This document shows positions 17,015 to 25,204 of a stretch of DNA of 64,000 nt, piece after piece. Location: NCBI GenBank assembly GCA_965226915.1, contig CBDDEJ010000010.1:496001-560000 (forward strand). The letters run 5' to 3'. This stretch comes from Io17-Chloro-G2 sp965226915. GTDB taxonomy: Bacteria > Chloroflexota > Dehalococcoidia > Lucifugimonadales > UBA3495. The notes below the pieces were generated by a model, which was not told where the DNA came from, did not search any database, and worked only from the letters and a program-made list of their open reading frames with translations. The number at the start of each line of letters is the position of its first letter. Position 1 is the first letter of the stretch. A program made the translations under genes and the position numbers.

Positions 17015-18787
17015 ATGACTCAAGACACAATGGGGAACTACGAAGCTAGCTGGGGCGAATATGGCGCCAACGAGTGGTCCGATGCACTGGTCGCCTCCAT
17101 GAAACTGGGCGGCGTTGACAACCTCTTCTTGGTATCCGGTTCGGAGATCGCTTTCTGGCAAGAATCTATCGCCAGAGCCAAGGAACGGGAGTGGCCGGCC
17201 CCCCGCCTGGTAACCGTGACCCACGAGGGCGTCGCCCTAAACGCCGCCGCCGGCGATGCCATGGTGTCTGGCAAACCTTCGGCCACCGCGGTCCATGTGG
17301 ACGTGGGCACCTTGAACTACGGCGCCGCCATCCACACAGTCTGGCGTGGCTCGTATCCGGTCCTGATGACGGCTGGTACAGGGCCAAGAGCGTTTCCAGG
17401 TGCCATGACTGGGGGAAGAAACAGCCCGGTCCAGTGGGTGCAGGAACCCCGCGACCAGGCTGAGATAGTGCGCCAATACACCAAAGTGGACCACCGCCTG
17501 GAACATCAGGACAATCCCGGCTTGATGATCAGCCGGCTGCTTCAGGTGGCGATGAGCGAGCCGAAAGGGCCGGTTTACCTTTCGGTTCCCAGAGAGGCGG
17601 CCATGTTGCCTCTGCCCGGGGTCACACGGTTCCCCACCCGGGACGAGATGGGGTTAGCGCGGCCGGCCTGGCCCGACCCGGCCGACGCTCGGCGGGCCGC
17701 TGAATGGCTTATCAAGGCCGACAATCCACTGCTATGCCTGGCCAAGTCCGGACGCAACCCTGAATCGGTCGAACACGTGATACGGCTGGCGGAGCTGTTA
17801 GCGCTTCCAGTGGCTGAGAGCCACACCGACCGGCTCAACTTTCCCACCACCCATCCCCTGTTTGGAACCGGGCCATCTCCCAAGGACGCCGATGCCCTGC
17901 CGGTCATGGAATCACCCATTCCGTACAGCCCTGGAGAAGGCTCGCCCAATTCCGGCGCCAAGACCATTTGGGTGGACGTGGATCCGGTCTATTCCCGCTT
18001 CAAGACCATGGAGCACCGCGCCGACCTATGGTTGCCGGTTTCCACCTCGGGAGCGGCGCAAGCCATATACGAGGCAGCTACCAATATGCTCACCGCCAGC
18101 GATATGTCTCGTATCGCGGACCGCCGTGCCTTGCTGGAAGAACGGAAGCGAGCACAGGTTGCCGCCGCCGAGGAAGAGGCCCTCAACGCCGGGCGGCGCC
18201 GGCCGATCCATCCCCGTTGGGTGGCGTATCAACTGGGCCAAATTCTTGAGCCGGACAGCATCCTGTTGGACGACGCATTGAGCAACGCTCCCTTCGTTCA
18301 AGCCTATAGAGGGAGGAACCAGCCGGGCACCTACTTCAAAAGCGGGGGCAGCAGCGGCGGTTGGGGCGGCGGCGCGGCCTTCGGCGCCAAACTAGCCCGG
18401 CCGCAAAGCGACGTTATCTTGGCGACCGGCGACGGGTATTTCATGTTCGGCACACCGATGGCCGCACTTTGGGCCGCCGCGCATCACGGCGCGCCTTTCC
18501 TGTCCGTGGTCTTCGTAAATCGGTCCTACAGCACCGGTACCCGGGGTCTGAAAGGAACATACCCCGAAGGGTCGGCAGCAAGCGCAGGCAACTACGACGG
18601 AGGACTTTTCGATCCGCCGCCGGACTTTGCCAAGTTGGCGGAAGCCGCCAATAGCTACGGGGAAACCGTCCGTGAACCCGAGGAAGTCGGCCCCGCACTG
18701 CGCAGAGGCCTGGAGCACGTCCGCAACGGCACGCCGGCGGTGGTTGCGGTTATGCTGCCCACTCTGGTAGAGGAAATGAACCTGTAA
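17015..18787 (+). CDS. Thiamine-diphosphate-dependent enzyme, acetolactate-synthase-like
   Basis: A 590-residue ThDP enzyme. The conserved Glu lies in VTHEGVALNAAAGDA in the N-terminal Pyr domain, and the C-terminal PP domain has the ThDP/Mg motif ATGDGYFMFGTPMA followed by VVFVNRSY (Asp, Asn). The domain order Pyr, central, PP is that of acetolactate synthases, benzoylformate decarboxylases and similar lyases. The reaction cannot be fixed; decarboxylation of a 2-oxo acid or C-C ligation is likely. ATG at 17015 has GGAGG at ideal spacing. The central domain (SEPKGPVYLSVPREA) is normal. Confidence 0.9.
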   Translation: MTQDTMGNYEASWGEYGANEWSDALVASMKLGGVDNLFLVSGSEIAFWQESIARAKEREWPAPRLVTVTHEGVALNAAAGDAMVSGKPSATAVHVDVGTLNYGAAIHTVWRGSYPVLMTAGTGPRAFPGAMTGGRNSPVQWVQEPRDQAEIVRQYTKVDHRLEHQDNPGLMISRLLQVAMSEPKGPVYLSVPREAAMLPLPGVTRFPTRDEMGLARPAWPDPADARRAAEWLIKADNPLLCLAKSGRNPESVEHVIRLAELLALPVAESHTDRLNFPTTHPLFGTGPSPKDADALPVMESPIPYSPGEGSPNSGAKTIWVDVDPVYSRFKTMEHRADLWLPVSTSGAAQAIYEAATNMLTASDMSRIADRRALLEERKRAQVAAAEEEALNAGRRRPIHPRWVAYQLGQILEPDSILLDDALSNAPFVQAYRGRNQPGTYFKSGGSSGGWGGGAAFGAKLARPQSDVILATGDGYFMFGTPMAALWAAAHHGAPFLSVVFVNRSYSTGTRGLKGTYPEGSAASAGNYDGGLFDPPPDFAKLAEAANSYGETVREPEEVGPALRRGLEHVRNGTPAVVAVMLPTLVEEMNL

Positions 18788-18870
18788 CGCCTGGCCGGCC
18801 AGCCGCATTGAGTGGTTAGGTGTTCATCGGTCCCGGCCTGTGCGCTTGGTCAACGCCGCCACATAACGAA

Positions 18871-19362
18871 TCAGGCGATTGCGGGTTCCGGAGTCGCGAC
18901 GCTTGGCGTGGTCAACAGGTGAATGAACCAGGCCAGATTCAAAAAAGGTATTAAAAACAAAAGGACGCCCCAGCCTGAACGTCCTAGGTCGTGAAATCGG
19001 CGAATGTGGGCGATCACTGCAAGAGGAAGTGCGACCAATATCAACAACCGGAATAGAAATTCGGCGTCTGCAGAGAGTGGCCGATTCAGAAGGAGCGCGA
19101 GCAAAAACGTGACTCCACATCTATCAACGTTGTGGAATATTGGGATCTGGATGAACGTCCCCTGGGGTCGCTGATCCTGGCGAGAAACCTTTCTTCCTTC
19201 AAACTTCCTCCGTTGTCCCTTGGCCGTGTCGAATTCTTCAGCCGATGTCGCGCGGAGACTCGCGAGCAGCACGCAATCACCTGAAAGGATGGCTATGGCT
19301 GCGGGAATTGTCGCAAAGAACGGTGAATGATTGGAGAACTCTGAGTGACTACCTGGGGACAA
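18871..19362 (-). CDS. DUF805-like membrane protein, probably N-terminally damaged
   Basis: The last 88 residues contain RRFHDLGRSGWGVLLFLIPFLNLAWF, the DUF805 signature (R-H-D-G-S-GW followed by a hydrophobic segment), preceded by a second membrane segment. The first 75 residues do not look like the DUF805 start and may be chance coding, so the authentic part is probably 18871-19137. DUF805 proteins are small inner-membrane proteins of unknown role. There are no obvious operon partners. Confidence 0.5.
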   Translation of the reverse strand: MSPGSHSEFSNHSPFFATIPAAIAILSGDCVLLASLRATSAEEFDTAKGQRRKFEGRKVSRQDQRPQGTFIQIPIFHNVDRCGVTFLLALLLNRPLSADAEFLFRLLILVALPLAVIAHIRRFHDLGRSGWGVLLFLIPFLNLAWFIHLLTTPSVATPEPAIA

Positions 19363-19704
19363 CTGGTGACAAGATGGTCCCCACGTTGGCTATCGTAAGG
19401 TGGCCACGGGGCATCAGATAGCTAGCCGATTGAAGGGAGAAGTAATCACTGGTAGCGGCAACCGGCGTCTTCAGCGGCAACCACGACATAGACAATAAGG
19501 ACTAGGAACCTCTCAACGTGCGGTTCTACCAGCCGGTCTACTAGCGGTCGCCATCCACTCTGCGGCGCCGCATGACTTGTTAACCAATGTATCCCGCGTT
19601 TGTGGCGGGCCTCCAGCCACATCACTTCGCTTCGTCGAAAGCCGAATGAGGCGATGCGGCTGTAAGTCTCTCATCTACAAACGCCGCGAGTCTTGATCCC
19701 GAGA
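19363..19704. other. Intergenic, nothing recognised
   Basis: I see no gene, tRNA or repeat in this 342-bp stretch. Confidence 0.4.
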
Positions 19705-20463
19705 TTAACCGGACAGGGTCTTCTCTAGGAACGCGAATATCTTATTCCAGCCGTCCACCGCCTGTTCTTGGCGATAGTTTGGCGTATGGTAGTAGAAGAA
19801 ACCGTGGCCTGCGCCGTCGTACCGGTGGAATTCAGCGTTCTTGCCGGCTGCTTTCAGCTTCTCTTCATGCTGGTTCACCTGTTCCGGCGTGGGCGCCTGG
19901 TCGTCGTTGCCGAACAACCCCAGAATCGGACATTTCAAGTCGTTGGTGTAATCTATGGGCGCCACCGGTTGCTTAGCCGTGAGGTCGTCTCCGGAAGCAA
20001 CAACGCGCCCTCCCCAGCACTCAATAGCCGCATCGAAGCCCTCTACCCGGCAAGCAGTGAGGAAGGTGAGCCGTCCTCCGGAACAGGTGCCGAAGATACC
20101 CACTTTGCGGTTATGGTTGGGCAGAGCGCGGAGGTACTGCATTGCCGCCGCCAAGTCTCCCACCGCCTGGTCGTCAGAGATTCCCCCGGCAGCCCTGACT
20201 CTAGCTCCAACTTCATAGGGTTCCCCGTCGCCTTCCCGGTGGTACAGGTTTGGCGATATGGTTATATACCCGTGGTGGGCGTACCGGCGCGCAGCCTCCC
20301 GGTACCATTCGTCCCAGCCAGGCGCGTGGTGGACCAACACCATCCCAGGGAATGGACCCGCGCCCAAAGGCTTGGCAACGTAAGCGTTTATTGCATCACC
20401 GTTGTGACCGCGGATGGAAGTGGTTTCCGCCAGCATTCCTTCGTACATGTCGGTGGTGTACAT
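19705..20463 (-). CDS. Dienelactone hydrolase family protein
   Basis: A 252-residue alpha/beta hydrolase with the DLH hallmark of a Cys nucleophile: GTCSGG. The acid is in GLFGNDDQAPTPEQ and the His in YDGAGHGFFYY, followed by a typical C-terminal helix. The N terminus MVLVHHAPGWDEWYREAARRYA is also family-like. Such enzymes open lactones in aromatic-ring catabolism or hydrolyse other activated esters. ATG at 20463 is the longest start; ATG at 20448 is an alternative. It fits the catabolic theme of the neighbouring genes but stands alone on its strand. Confidence 0.9.
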   Translation of the reverse strand: MYTTDMYEGMLAETTSIRGHNGDAINAYVAKPLGAGPFPGMVLVHHAPGWDEWYREAARRYAHHGYITISPNLYHREGDGEPYEVGARVRAAGGISDDQAVGDLAAAMQYLRALPNHNRKVGIFGTCSGGRLTFLTACRVEGFDAAIECWGGRVVASGDDLTAKQPVAPIDYTNDLKCPILGLFGNDDQAPTPEQVNQHEEKLKAAGKNAEFHRYDGAGHGFFYYHTPNYRQEQAVDGWNKIFAFLEKTLSG

Positions 20464-20674
20464 GAAATCCCCCCAGTTTCAGAATCTCCCTAGCTTGAGG
20501 CCAGATCGGCGGTGCGTCAAGTTCAGAACGATTAGAGAACTTAGCTGGCGCTCCGCCAAATATTCAAATCCCTAACAAGCCCGTCTGATCCTCACTTAGC
20601 TCGACGATACTCATTGGACCTGATAATGTAACCGGGCGCGGAAACAACGCTCCTGCTAGTCCACTCTCTCCTAG

Positions 20675-22126
20675 TACTACAACGACGGGTTTAAGGTGGC
20701 GGCTCCATCCTGCTTTCGCGGCGGGTGGAGCGGCGTCTCTCGTGGGAACGGCGAGCCCGTTCGTTGCGTAGCTGCGTATCCTCCAGCCACAACAGCAATT
20801 GATCGGGCCCGAACTGCTCCCGGGGCAGCATCTCCCGCACCACCCGGTACACCTGTGGCCTCGTGATCCGGGGCATCTTTTTCCCCCCAATCCTGCTGCA
20901 GGCTCAGCAGGAACGCTCCACCCAGCAGGCACATGGCTATGTGGTGATGCCACCCTGCCCAGCTGCGGGTCTCGTATTCGTCCAGCCCCACGTCACCCTT
21001 CTCAGTCTCGAACTCCGTTTCAATGCGCCACCTGGACCCACCCACGTAGGCCAGAGTCTCCAAGGTTGTGCCCTCGGGAGCGTTGGACAGGTAGTAGCGG
21101 GGCTCGCTGCCGTCCAGGTTCCGGCGCCAGACGGCCCACAGTTCCTCGCCGGGCTTGCGCCTCCTGGTGGCCCGCACCCGCTGGGCACTGAACCGGTAGG
21201 TGCGCGGCCCCTGGCTTCCCTGGGCCACCGTTATCTCCCGCCAAGCCTCATCCGGCAGTTCATCACCGCGCTGCTCCATGGTCCGCCGCTGCCCAGGCCG
21301 CAGCTTGGGTTTGCGGGGGCGGCCGAACCCCGGATATTCCGGACTGGTCCAAGCCGGGTCCAAGGGCCAGACCGTAGTGCCGCCCGGAACGTCCAGCACG
21401 TAGCGCATCCCCAGGGCCGCCAGTCCCTCCCGGAAGGTCGGCGACATCCCGAAGGCGTCGTCTCCGGCAACCCACTCGGCCCTGAGGTAGCCCAACTCCA
21501 GGACCCGCTCCAGCATCTCCAGGGCCAACTCCGTCTTTGACCGGTAGTTCCGCCGGTCCTCCGGCACACCCGCCGCAGCACACCGGTCCTGGTCGGAGGT
21601 CCAACTCTTGGGCAGATACAGCCGCTTGTCCACCAACGCCCGGCCCAGCGGGCTGACGTAGGCCAGGAACATCCCACCCTGGCAGTTGGCCACCTTGCCC
21701 AGCCTGCCGCAGTACTGCCGGGCCACTCCCGCCGATTTCCTGCCCTGCTTGGGGAAGTCGCTGCCATCGAACACCCACACCGCCTCCAGGTGTCCCAGCC
21801 TGGGGGCCAAGTATTCCTGCAACCGCCCTATGACTGTCTCATCGGACCACCGGGCCTCGGTGAGAAAGCGCTGCATCGCCCGGGCCGAGATGCCCACCGA
21901 TTCCGAGAGATTCTCGGCGTTGCGCCGCTCCTGGTCCTGCACCAGCAGCGCCTGAAGGTAATTCCCGCTGTGATCCCGCCACTGCTTGCGGCCGAAGGAG
22001 GCCGCAAAGAAGGCGTGGAATTCCTGAAGGCTGTCGTAGACCCGCTCGAAGCTCGCCGCATCCATCACCCAAACCACCCAACATCATCTGTCCAGCCATC
22101 CTACCAGACAACTCGTCGTTGTAGTA
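20675..22126 (-). mobile_element. IS701-family element, copy 2
   Basis: A 1452-bp element, inverted relative to the other three copies. The right-hand coordinate flank is CTAA (22127-22130) instead of CTAG, while the other flank is CTAG (20671-20674). The transposase gene carries the Asp variant at the position where copies 1 and 3 have His. Confidence 0.95.
20677..22065 (-). CDS. IS701-family transposase (copy 2)
   Basis: The protein is the same as copy 1 apart from Asp in EARWSDETVIG. It has the same DDE motifs and the same G6A5 run (about 20877-20888, on the minus strand), beyond which the conserved C terminus lies in the +1 frame. Confidence 0.9.
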   Translation of the reverse strand: MDAASFERVYDSLQEFHAFFAASFGRKQWRDHSGNYLQALLVQDQERRNAENLSESVGISARAMQRFLTEARWSDETVIGRLQEYLAPRLGHLEAVWVFDGSDFPKQGRKSAGVARQYCGRLGKVANCQGGMFLAYVSPLGRALVDKRLYLPKSWTSDQDRCAAAGVPEDRRNYRSKTELALEMLERVLELGYLRAEWVAGDDAFGMSPTFREGLAALGMRYVLDVPGGTTVWPLDPAWTSPEYPGFGRPRKPKLRPGQRRTMEQRGDELPDEAWREITVAQGSQGPRTYRFSAQRVRATRRRKPGEELWAVWRRNLDGSEPRYYLSNAPEGTTLETLAYVGGSRWRIETEFETEKGDVGLDEYETRSWAGWHHHIAMCLLGGAFLLSLQQDWGEKDAPDHEATGVPGGAGDAAPGAVRARSIAVVAGGYAATQRTGSPFPRETPLHPPRKQDGAATLNPSL

Positions 22127-22413
22127 CTAACACACCGTAAGGATGAAGTGAGACATCGCTGCCGAACCCTGTTACAGGCCAGAGCCGACGCATTGATGTT
22201 TACACCTGCCGTGCCTTTGCCATCGCTCCAAAATGTAGTTCCCACCTTGGCTTTGGTTTAGTTGACTCCGAAGGTGTGTGGATTAACCTCAACCTGGATC
22301 TCTGGACCTATGAATAGGCCCGCCGATTGCTTCCGGTGCGGGCCGTGCCAAGGTGCACAGCACAGCGTAGAGGAAGCAGTCGATAGCCCAATCCTTGAAC
22401 CTGCGCGGGTGTG

Positions 22414-22629
22414 ATGCCAACCGATCCGTTGACCAACGAAAGTATATGCACTGAATGCTTGGGTACAGGCCGCGCCTTGACCTGCCCTGAACATGGGCTC
22501 GAACCATGCACGCCGGAAAATGAACGCCCCGAATGGGCCAGATGCACAGAAGCCTATTGCACGTCTTGCGATGTAGGAACGAGGTTGCTTTGGGACGAAT
22601 GGAATGAGCACTTGTCCGGAGGCAGCTAA
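22414..22629 (+). CDS. Small Cys-rich protein
   Basis: A 71-residue ORF with four Cys clusters: CTECLGTGRALTCPEHG, CTPEN and CTEAYCTSC. The spacing suggests a zinc-binding or DnaJ-like knuckle. No family is recognised. ATG at 22414 (GTG at 22411 just before) has no clear ribosome binding site. It lies in a run of small ORFs between IS701 and recombinase remnants, a context common in integrated plasmids or phages. Confidence 0.4.
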   Translation: MPTDPLTNESICTECLGTGRALTCPEHGLEPCTPENERPEWARCTEAYCTSCDVGTRLLWDEWNEHLSGGS

Positions 22630-22769
22630 GCGACGATGCAAGGGAACCCTGAATGAACCGCGCACGGGAGGGGTGGATGACGAGGTGGTGCAGGTGGCGG
22701 ACGTGGTGGCGGGTGATCAACGACAATTAGTCTAATCGTGCATACCAAGCCACACGCCGGAGGCCTCCG

Positions 22770-22949
22770 ATGACCGACACCGACCGGCCCCTATGCGACT
22801 GTCCCGAGCCCTGCGCCTGCTACGCCGAGGGATATGCCGCCGGCAAGGACAAGGCCGACTTCGAGGTCCTGGTCAGCCTCCAGGGCCGCCCCACGCCGAG
22901 GGCTGCGTCTGCCAACCATGCGCTGGAAAGCCAAGACGACCGGCACTGA
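22770..22949 (+). CDS. Small Cys-rich ORF (59 residues)
   Basis: ATG at 22770 follows GGAGG at seven bases. The product begins MTDTDRPLCDCPEPCACYAE and then becomes helical (GYAAGKDKADFEVLVSLQ). Five Cys within 30 residues suggest metal binding. The strong ribosome binding site supports translation; no family is recognised. Confidence 0.5.
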   Translation: MTDTDRPLCDCPEPCACYAEGYAAGKDKADFEVLVSLQGRPTPRAASANHALESQDDRH

Positions 22950-23070
22950 AACTGGTTGAGGCGGGATAGATTCCGCTGCAGGTTGAGCAGCCGGCGATCG
23001 TCTCTGGCCTCCAGCGGTCCGCTTTACCCCGTTTTCACCGGCGCGACTCCCCAGCGCGGTTACCCAGCCG

Positions 23071-23220
23071 GTGTACTTCGCCAACATGGCACTGCTGGAC
23101 CACCGGGCCTGCCGCATGATCGCGGAGTCCGTAGGGATGGCCCGGGCCATCCCCATCCGGCGGCCCTGGCTGGAAACAGCCCTGTTTACGGCCCCGGCTG
23201 GGAATTCCCCCCTGTCGTAG
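23071..23220 (+). CDS. Possible small ORF of unknown function
   Basis: From GTG 23071 or ATG 23086 the frame reads YFANMALLDHRACRMIAESV and ends in LETALFTAPAGNSPLS before a stop. Residue composition looks protein-like, but there is no clear ribosome binding site and nothing is recognised. The rest of 22950-23304 holds no other feature I can support. Confidence 0.25.
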   Translation: MYFANMALLDHRACRMIAESVGMARAIPIRRPWLETALFTAPAGNSPLS

Positions 23221-23304
23221 CTCAGGTGGTGGCTGGAAAACCCGGTTTATTTCTCCCTGGCAGGACGGTATACTTTTGCCCATTCCAGCCAGGGGTGCAG
23301 CAGG

Positions 23305-23509
23305 ATGACGCTCTACGGTTACGCCAGGGTCTCGGTGAGAGAGCCGGAGGAAGGTCCTGGGGCTGCCGCGGAAGTTCAGGCCCCACCAGGTGGAGACGAT
23401 GCGGCGCATGCGGGAAGGAGGCACCAGCCTCCGGCGGATCGCTGTGGACTTCGAGTGTTCCCCCAGCACCGTCCTGAGAGTGCTGCAGCGGGAAGGGGTG
23501 GCGCCATGA
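23305..23509 (+). pseudogene. Serine recombinase remnant with large internal deletion
   Basis: It starts like a resolvase (MTLYGYARVSVRE) but soon shifts frame into a resolvase C terminus (MRRMREGGTSLRRIAVDFECS, PSTV, REGVAP). The tail closely matches the end of the intact recombinase at 29909-30544. The catalytic domain between is missing. Confidence 0.75.
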
Positions 23510-23610
23510 CTGAACCCCAGCGAACTCCGAACCCGGCAGCCGTGGTATAAATGTTAGCGCAGCGGGGAGGAAGTCGTCCGTAGGGTATCCGCACACGCGG
23601 GAGAGTCCTC

Positions 23611-24285
23611 ATGGCGCACAGGTTTGGAGAATCGACCGGGCCCGCCTGGATGGCGAAGAGGGTGCGGTTATCACTGGTTGCCGTATTGCTTGGCCTTCTG
23701 GCAGTAAGCGTAGGACTGGCGCTTTCAGGCAACTGGCTCGTCAGCGCTCAGAGTAACGACTTCGACGCCGAGGCCGAAGACATCTGGACTCTTGGTATCG
23801 TCACTGGGCAAACTGCAGACATCAGCGCCCGGTTCCAGAATCTCTCTCCGTCCACGGGTCCGCACGGGGGTGAGGCCACCTTCGACGTGACGATCTACGT
23901 CGAGCCGCCGACCGGGACGGCGACGCGTTTCAGCTGGGACAACGAGGTCTTTACGCTCGACCAACGGAGGACCTTCTCGAGATCTTACACCTTCGCTTCA
24001 GCGGGGACGTACACGGTCCTGGCCGAGATCTACGACATCAACGGTCAGCAGAGTGGGTGGAACGCCGACAATCGGTTTGACCAACAATCCCGGCCCCCTG
24101 TGCGCCCAACGAACAACTCGCCCACCTTTCCTGTCGAGGCGGCGACCGTTTTCGCTGGGTCCAGCGGCGGGTCCACCCCTGTCATTGACGACAACTATTC
24201 TGCCGGAGCATCCCGGCTGTTCCGCAAACGGGGGCGGAAGGGCTACCTGGGTCCGAACCGCTGGTCTACCTGCCTGCCTGGTTGA
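23611..24285 (+). CDS. Secreted protein with immunoglobulin-like fold
   Basis: A 224-residue protein. The N terminus has basic residues and a hydrophobic core (LSLVAVLLGLLAVSVGLAL) ending near AQS, a Sec signal peptide. The mature part has beta-strand repeats with TFDVTIYVEPPTG, SRSYTFASAGTYTVLAEIYD and many Asp and Thr, similar to CARDB/PKD-type domains that support cell-surface adhesion or ligand binding. The last 20 residues (basic, ending STCLPG) look like readthrough after a rearrangement. ATG at 23611 is supported by GGGAGAG; ATG at 23650 would also keep the signal. Confidence 0.6.
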   Translation: MAHRFGESTGPAWMAKRVRLSLVAVLLGLLAVSVGLALSGNWLVSAQSNDFDAEAEDIWTLGIVTGQTADISARFQNLSPSTGPHGGEATFDVTIYVEPPTGTATRFSWDNEVFTLDQRRTFSRSYTFASAGTYTVLAEIYDINGQQSGWNADNRFDQQSRPPVRPTNNSPTFPVEAATVFAGSSGGSTPVIDDNYSAGASRLFRKRGRKGYLGPNRWSTCLPG

Positions 24286-24480
24286 ACCGTTCGGCCATCT
24301 CGACTTTGAGCTGCTGGATTTGCGTGTACACCTGGTCTAGGCGTTGGTCCATCTGTTGTGGCAGGCCTGGCCAGGCGCTTGTCCAGGATGATGTCCCGGA
24401 GGGCCTGCCGCCACTCGGGGTGTTCCTGCGCTGGCTGGTTGGGCCGGGATTTTCTCCCAGTTTGTTGCTCCGCGCTCTTG
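24250..24480 (-). pseudogene. Possible coiled-coil protein remnant, frameshifted
   Basis: On the minus strand one frame reads PNQPAQEHPEWRQALRDIIL then DKRLA, and the next frame continues LPQQMDQRLDQVYTQIQQLK then VEMAERFNQ. The heptad-like pattern of the second part and its clean junction suggest one short coiled-coil gene with a single-base slip. There is no start with a ribosome binding site, so this is tentative. Confidence 0.3.
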
Positions 24481-24512
24481 ACGAGCCCCTTGGTTCCCGT
24501 CTGTCGGGTGGG

Positions 24513-24722
24513 CTAGAGTTCCAGCCCGATGATTCCGTCCAGCCTGGTGTCGTCGTCCAGATAGGCGGAGCGCAGGTGGGCCTCGATCAATTTGGCCCCG
24601 CTCAGGTTGGTGTTGGACAGGTCGGCCCCCTTCAGGTCGGCCCCGGAGGGGTCCACGTCCGGGAGGGATGCTGTCTCTCCGACCTTCTCGATTGGTTCCT
24701 GGATTTTCATGACTTCAGGCAT
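24513..24722 (-). CDS. Short pentapeptide-repeat protein
   Basis: A 69-residue protein starting at ATG 24722, with AGGAG seven bases upstream. It contains about five pentapeptide repeats of the A(D/N)LxX type: SGADLKGADLSNTNLSGAKL. These form a right-handed beta helix. At this length it is a fragment or a minimal member; no target is evident. Longer in-frame upstream sequence (to 24836) lacks a better start. Confidence 0.6.
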   Translation of the reverse strand: MPEVMKIQEPIEKVGETASLPDVDPSGADLKGADLSNTNLSGAKLIEAHLRSAYLDDDTRLDGIIGLEL

Positions 24723-24834
24723 TTTTCTGCTCCTTCTGCGTTTTGGATCTCCGGAGGAACGGCCGTTGTAGGGCCGAGCCTGGTTCCTCACAAGGAGTTT
24801 CTGGATCCCCGTTGCGACGAGAATTGCGGGAGAC

Positions 24835-24849
24835 AATGAAAAGGCCCTG
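24835..24849. repeat. Solo ISAs1 terminal inverted repeat
   Basis: AATGAAAAGGCCCTG is identical over 15 bp to the right end of ISAs1 (7328-7342). No partner end or transposase lies nearby, so it is a relic or an end-like target. The rest of the gap 24850-25204 shows nothing else. Confidence 0.6.
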
Positions 24850-25204
24850 CGCGCAGAGTTGCCAAGGGTTGCAAAAGGCCCCTGACTATGATTTTATATC
24901 GCAATTGCCGAGTTCCGGTTGCGCCCGACACCATTAGGGGAAGGCATGAACTGTGACTCTCCCACCCACGAGCAGTTGCCGCTAGCCGGATCACGACTAT
25001 CATGTAGTTACCCCTACCCTCCCTCCGCGATTCCTCCTTCCGACCTAAAGTTAACGCTTCCGGATCCGGCCCTTTCTGCTCTACCAAGCCTCCACTTCTC
25101 CGAAACCCTCCTTTGGCTGTGTCAATGGCCTCGGGGCCGCGCGAGTCCCCCTTGACTCACAATCGTTTCCCGGTCGAACCATCGAGGATTTTTGTGAGGT
25201 TGTA

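Noticed and set aside
22258..22726. Two overlapping minus-strand ORFs of 135 and 145 codons
   Set aside because: They are antisense to the Cys-rich ORF at 22414, have unusual composition (Arg/Ser/His-rich), and show no motif or ribosome binding site.
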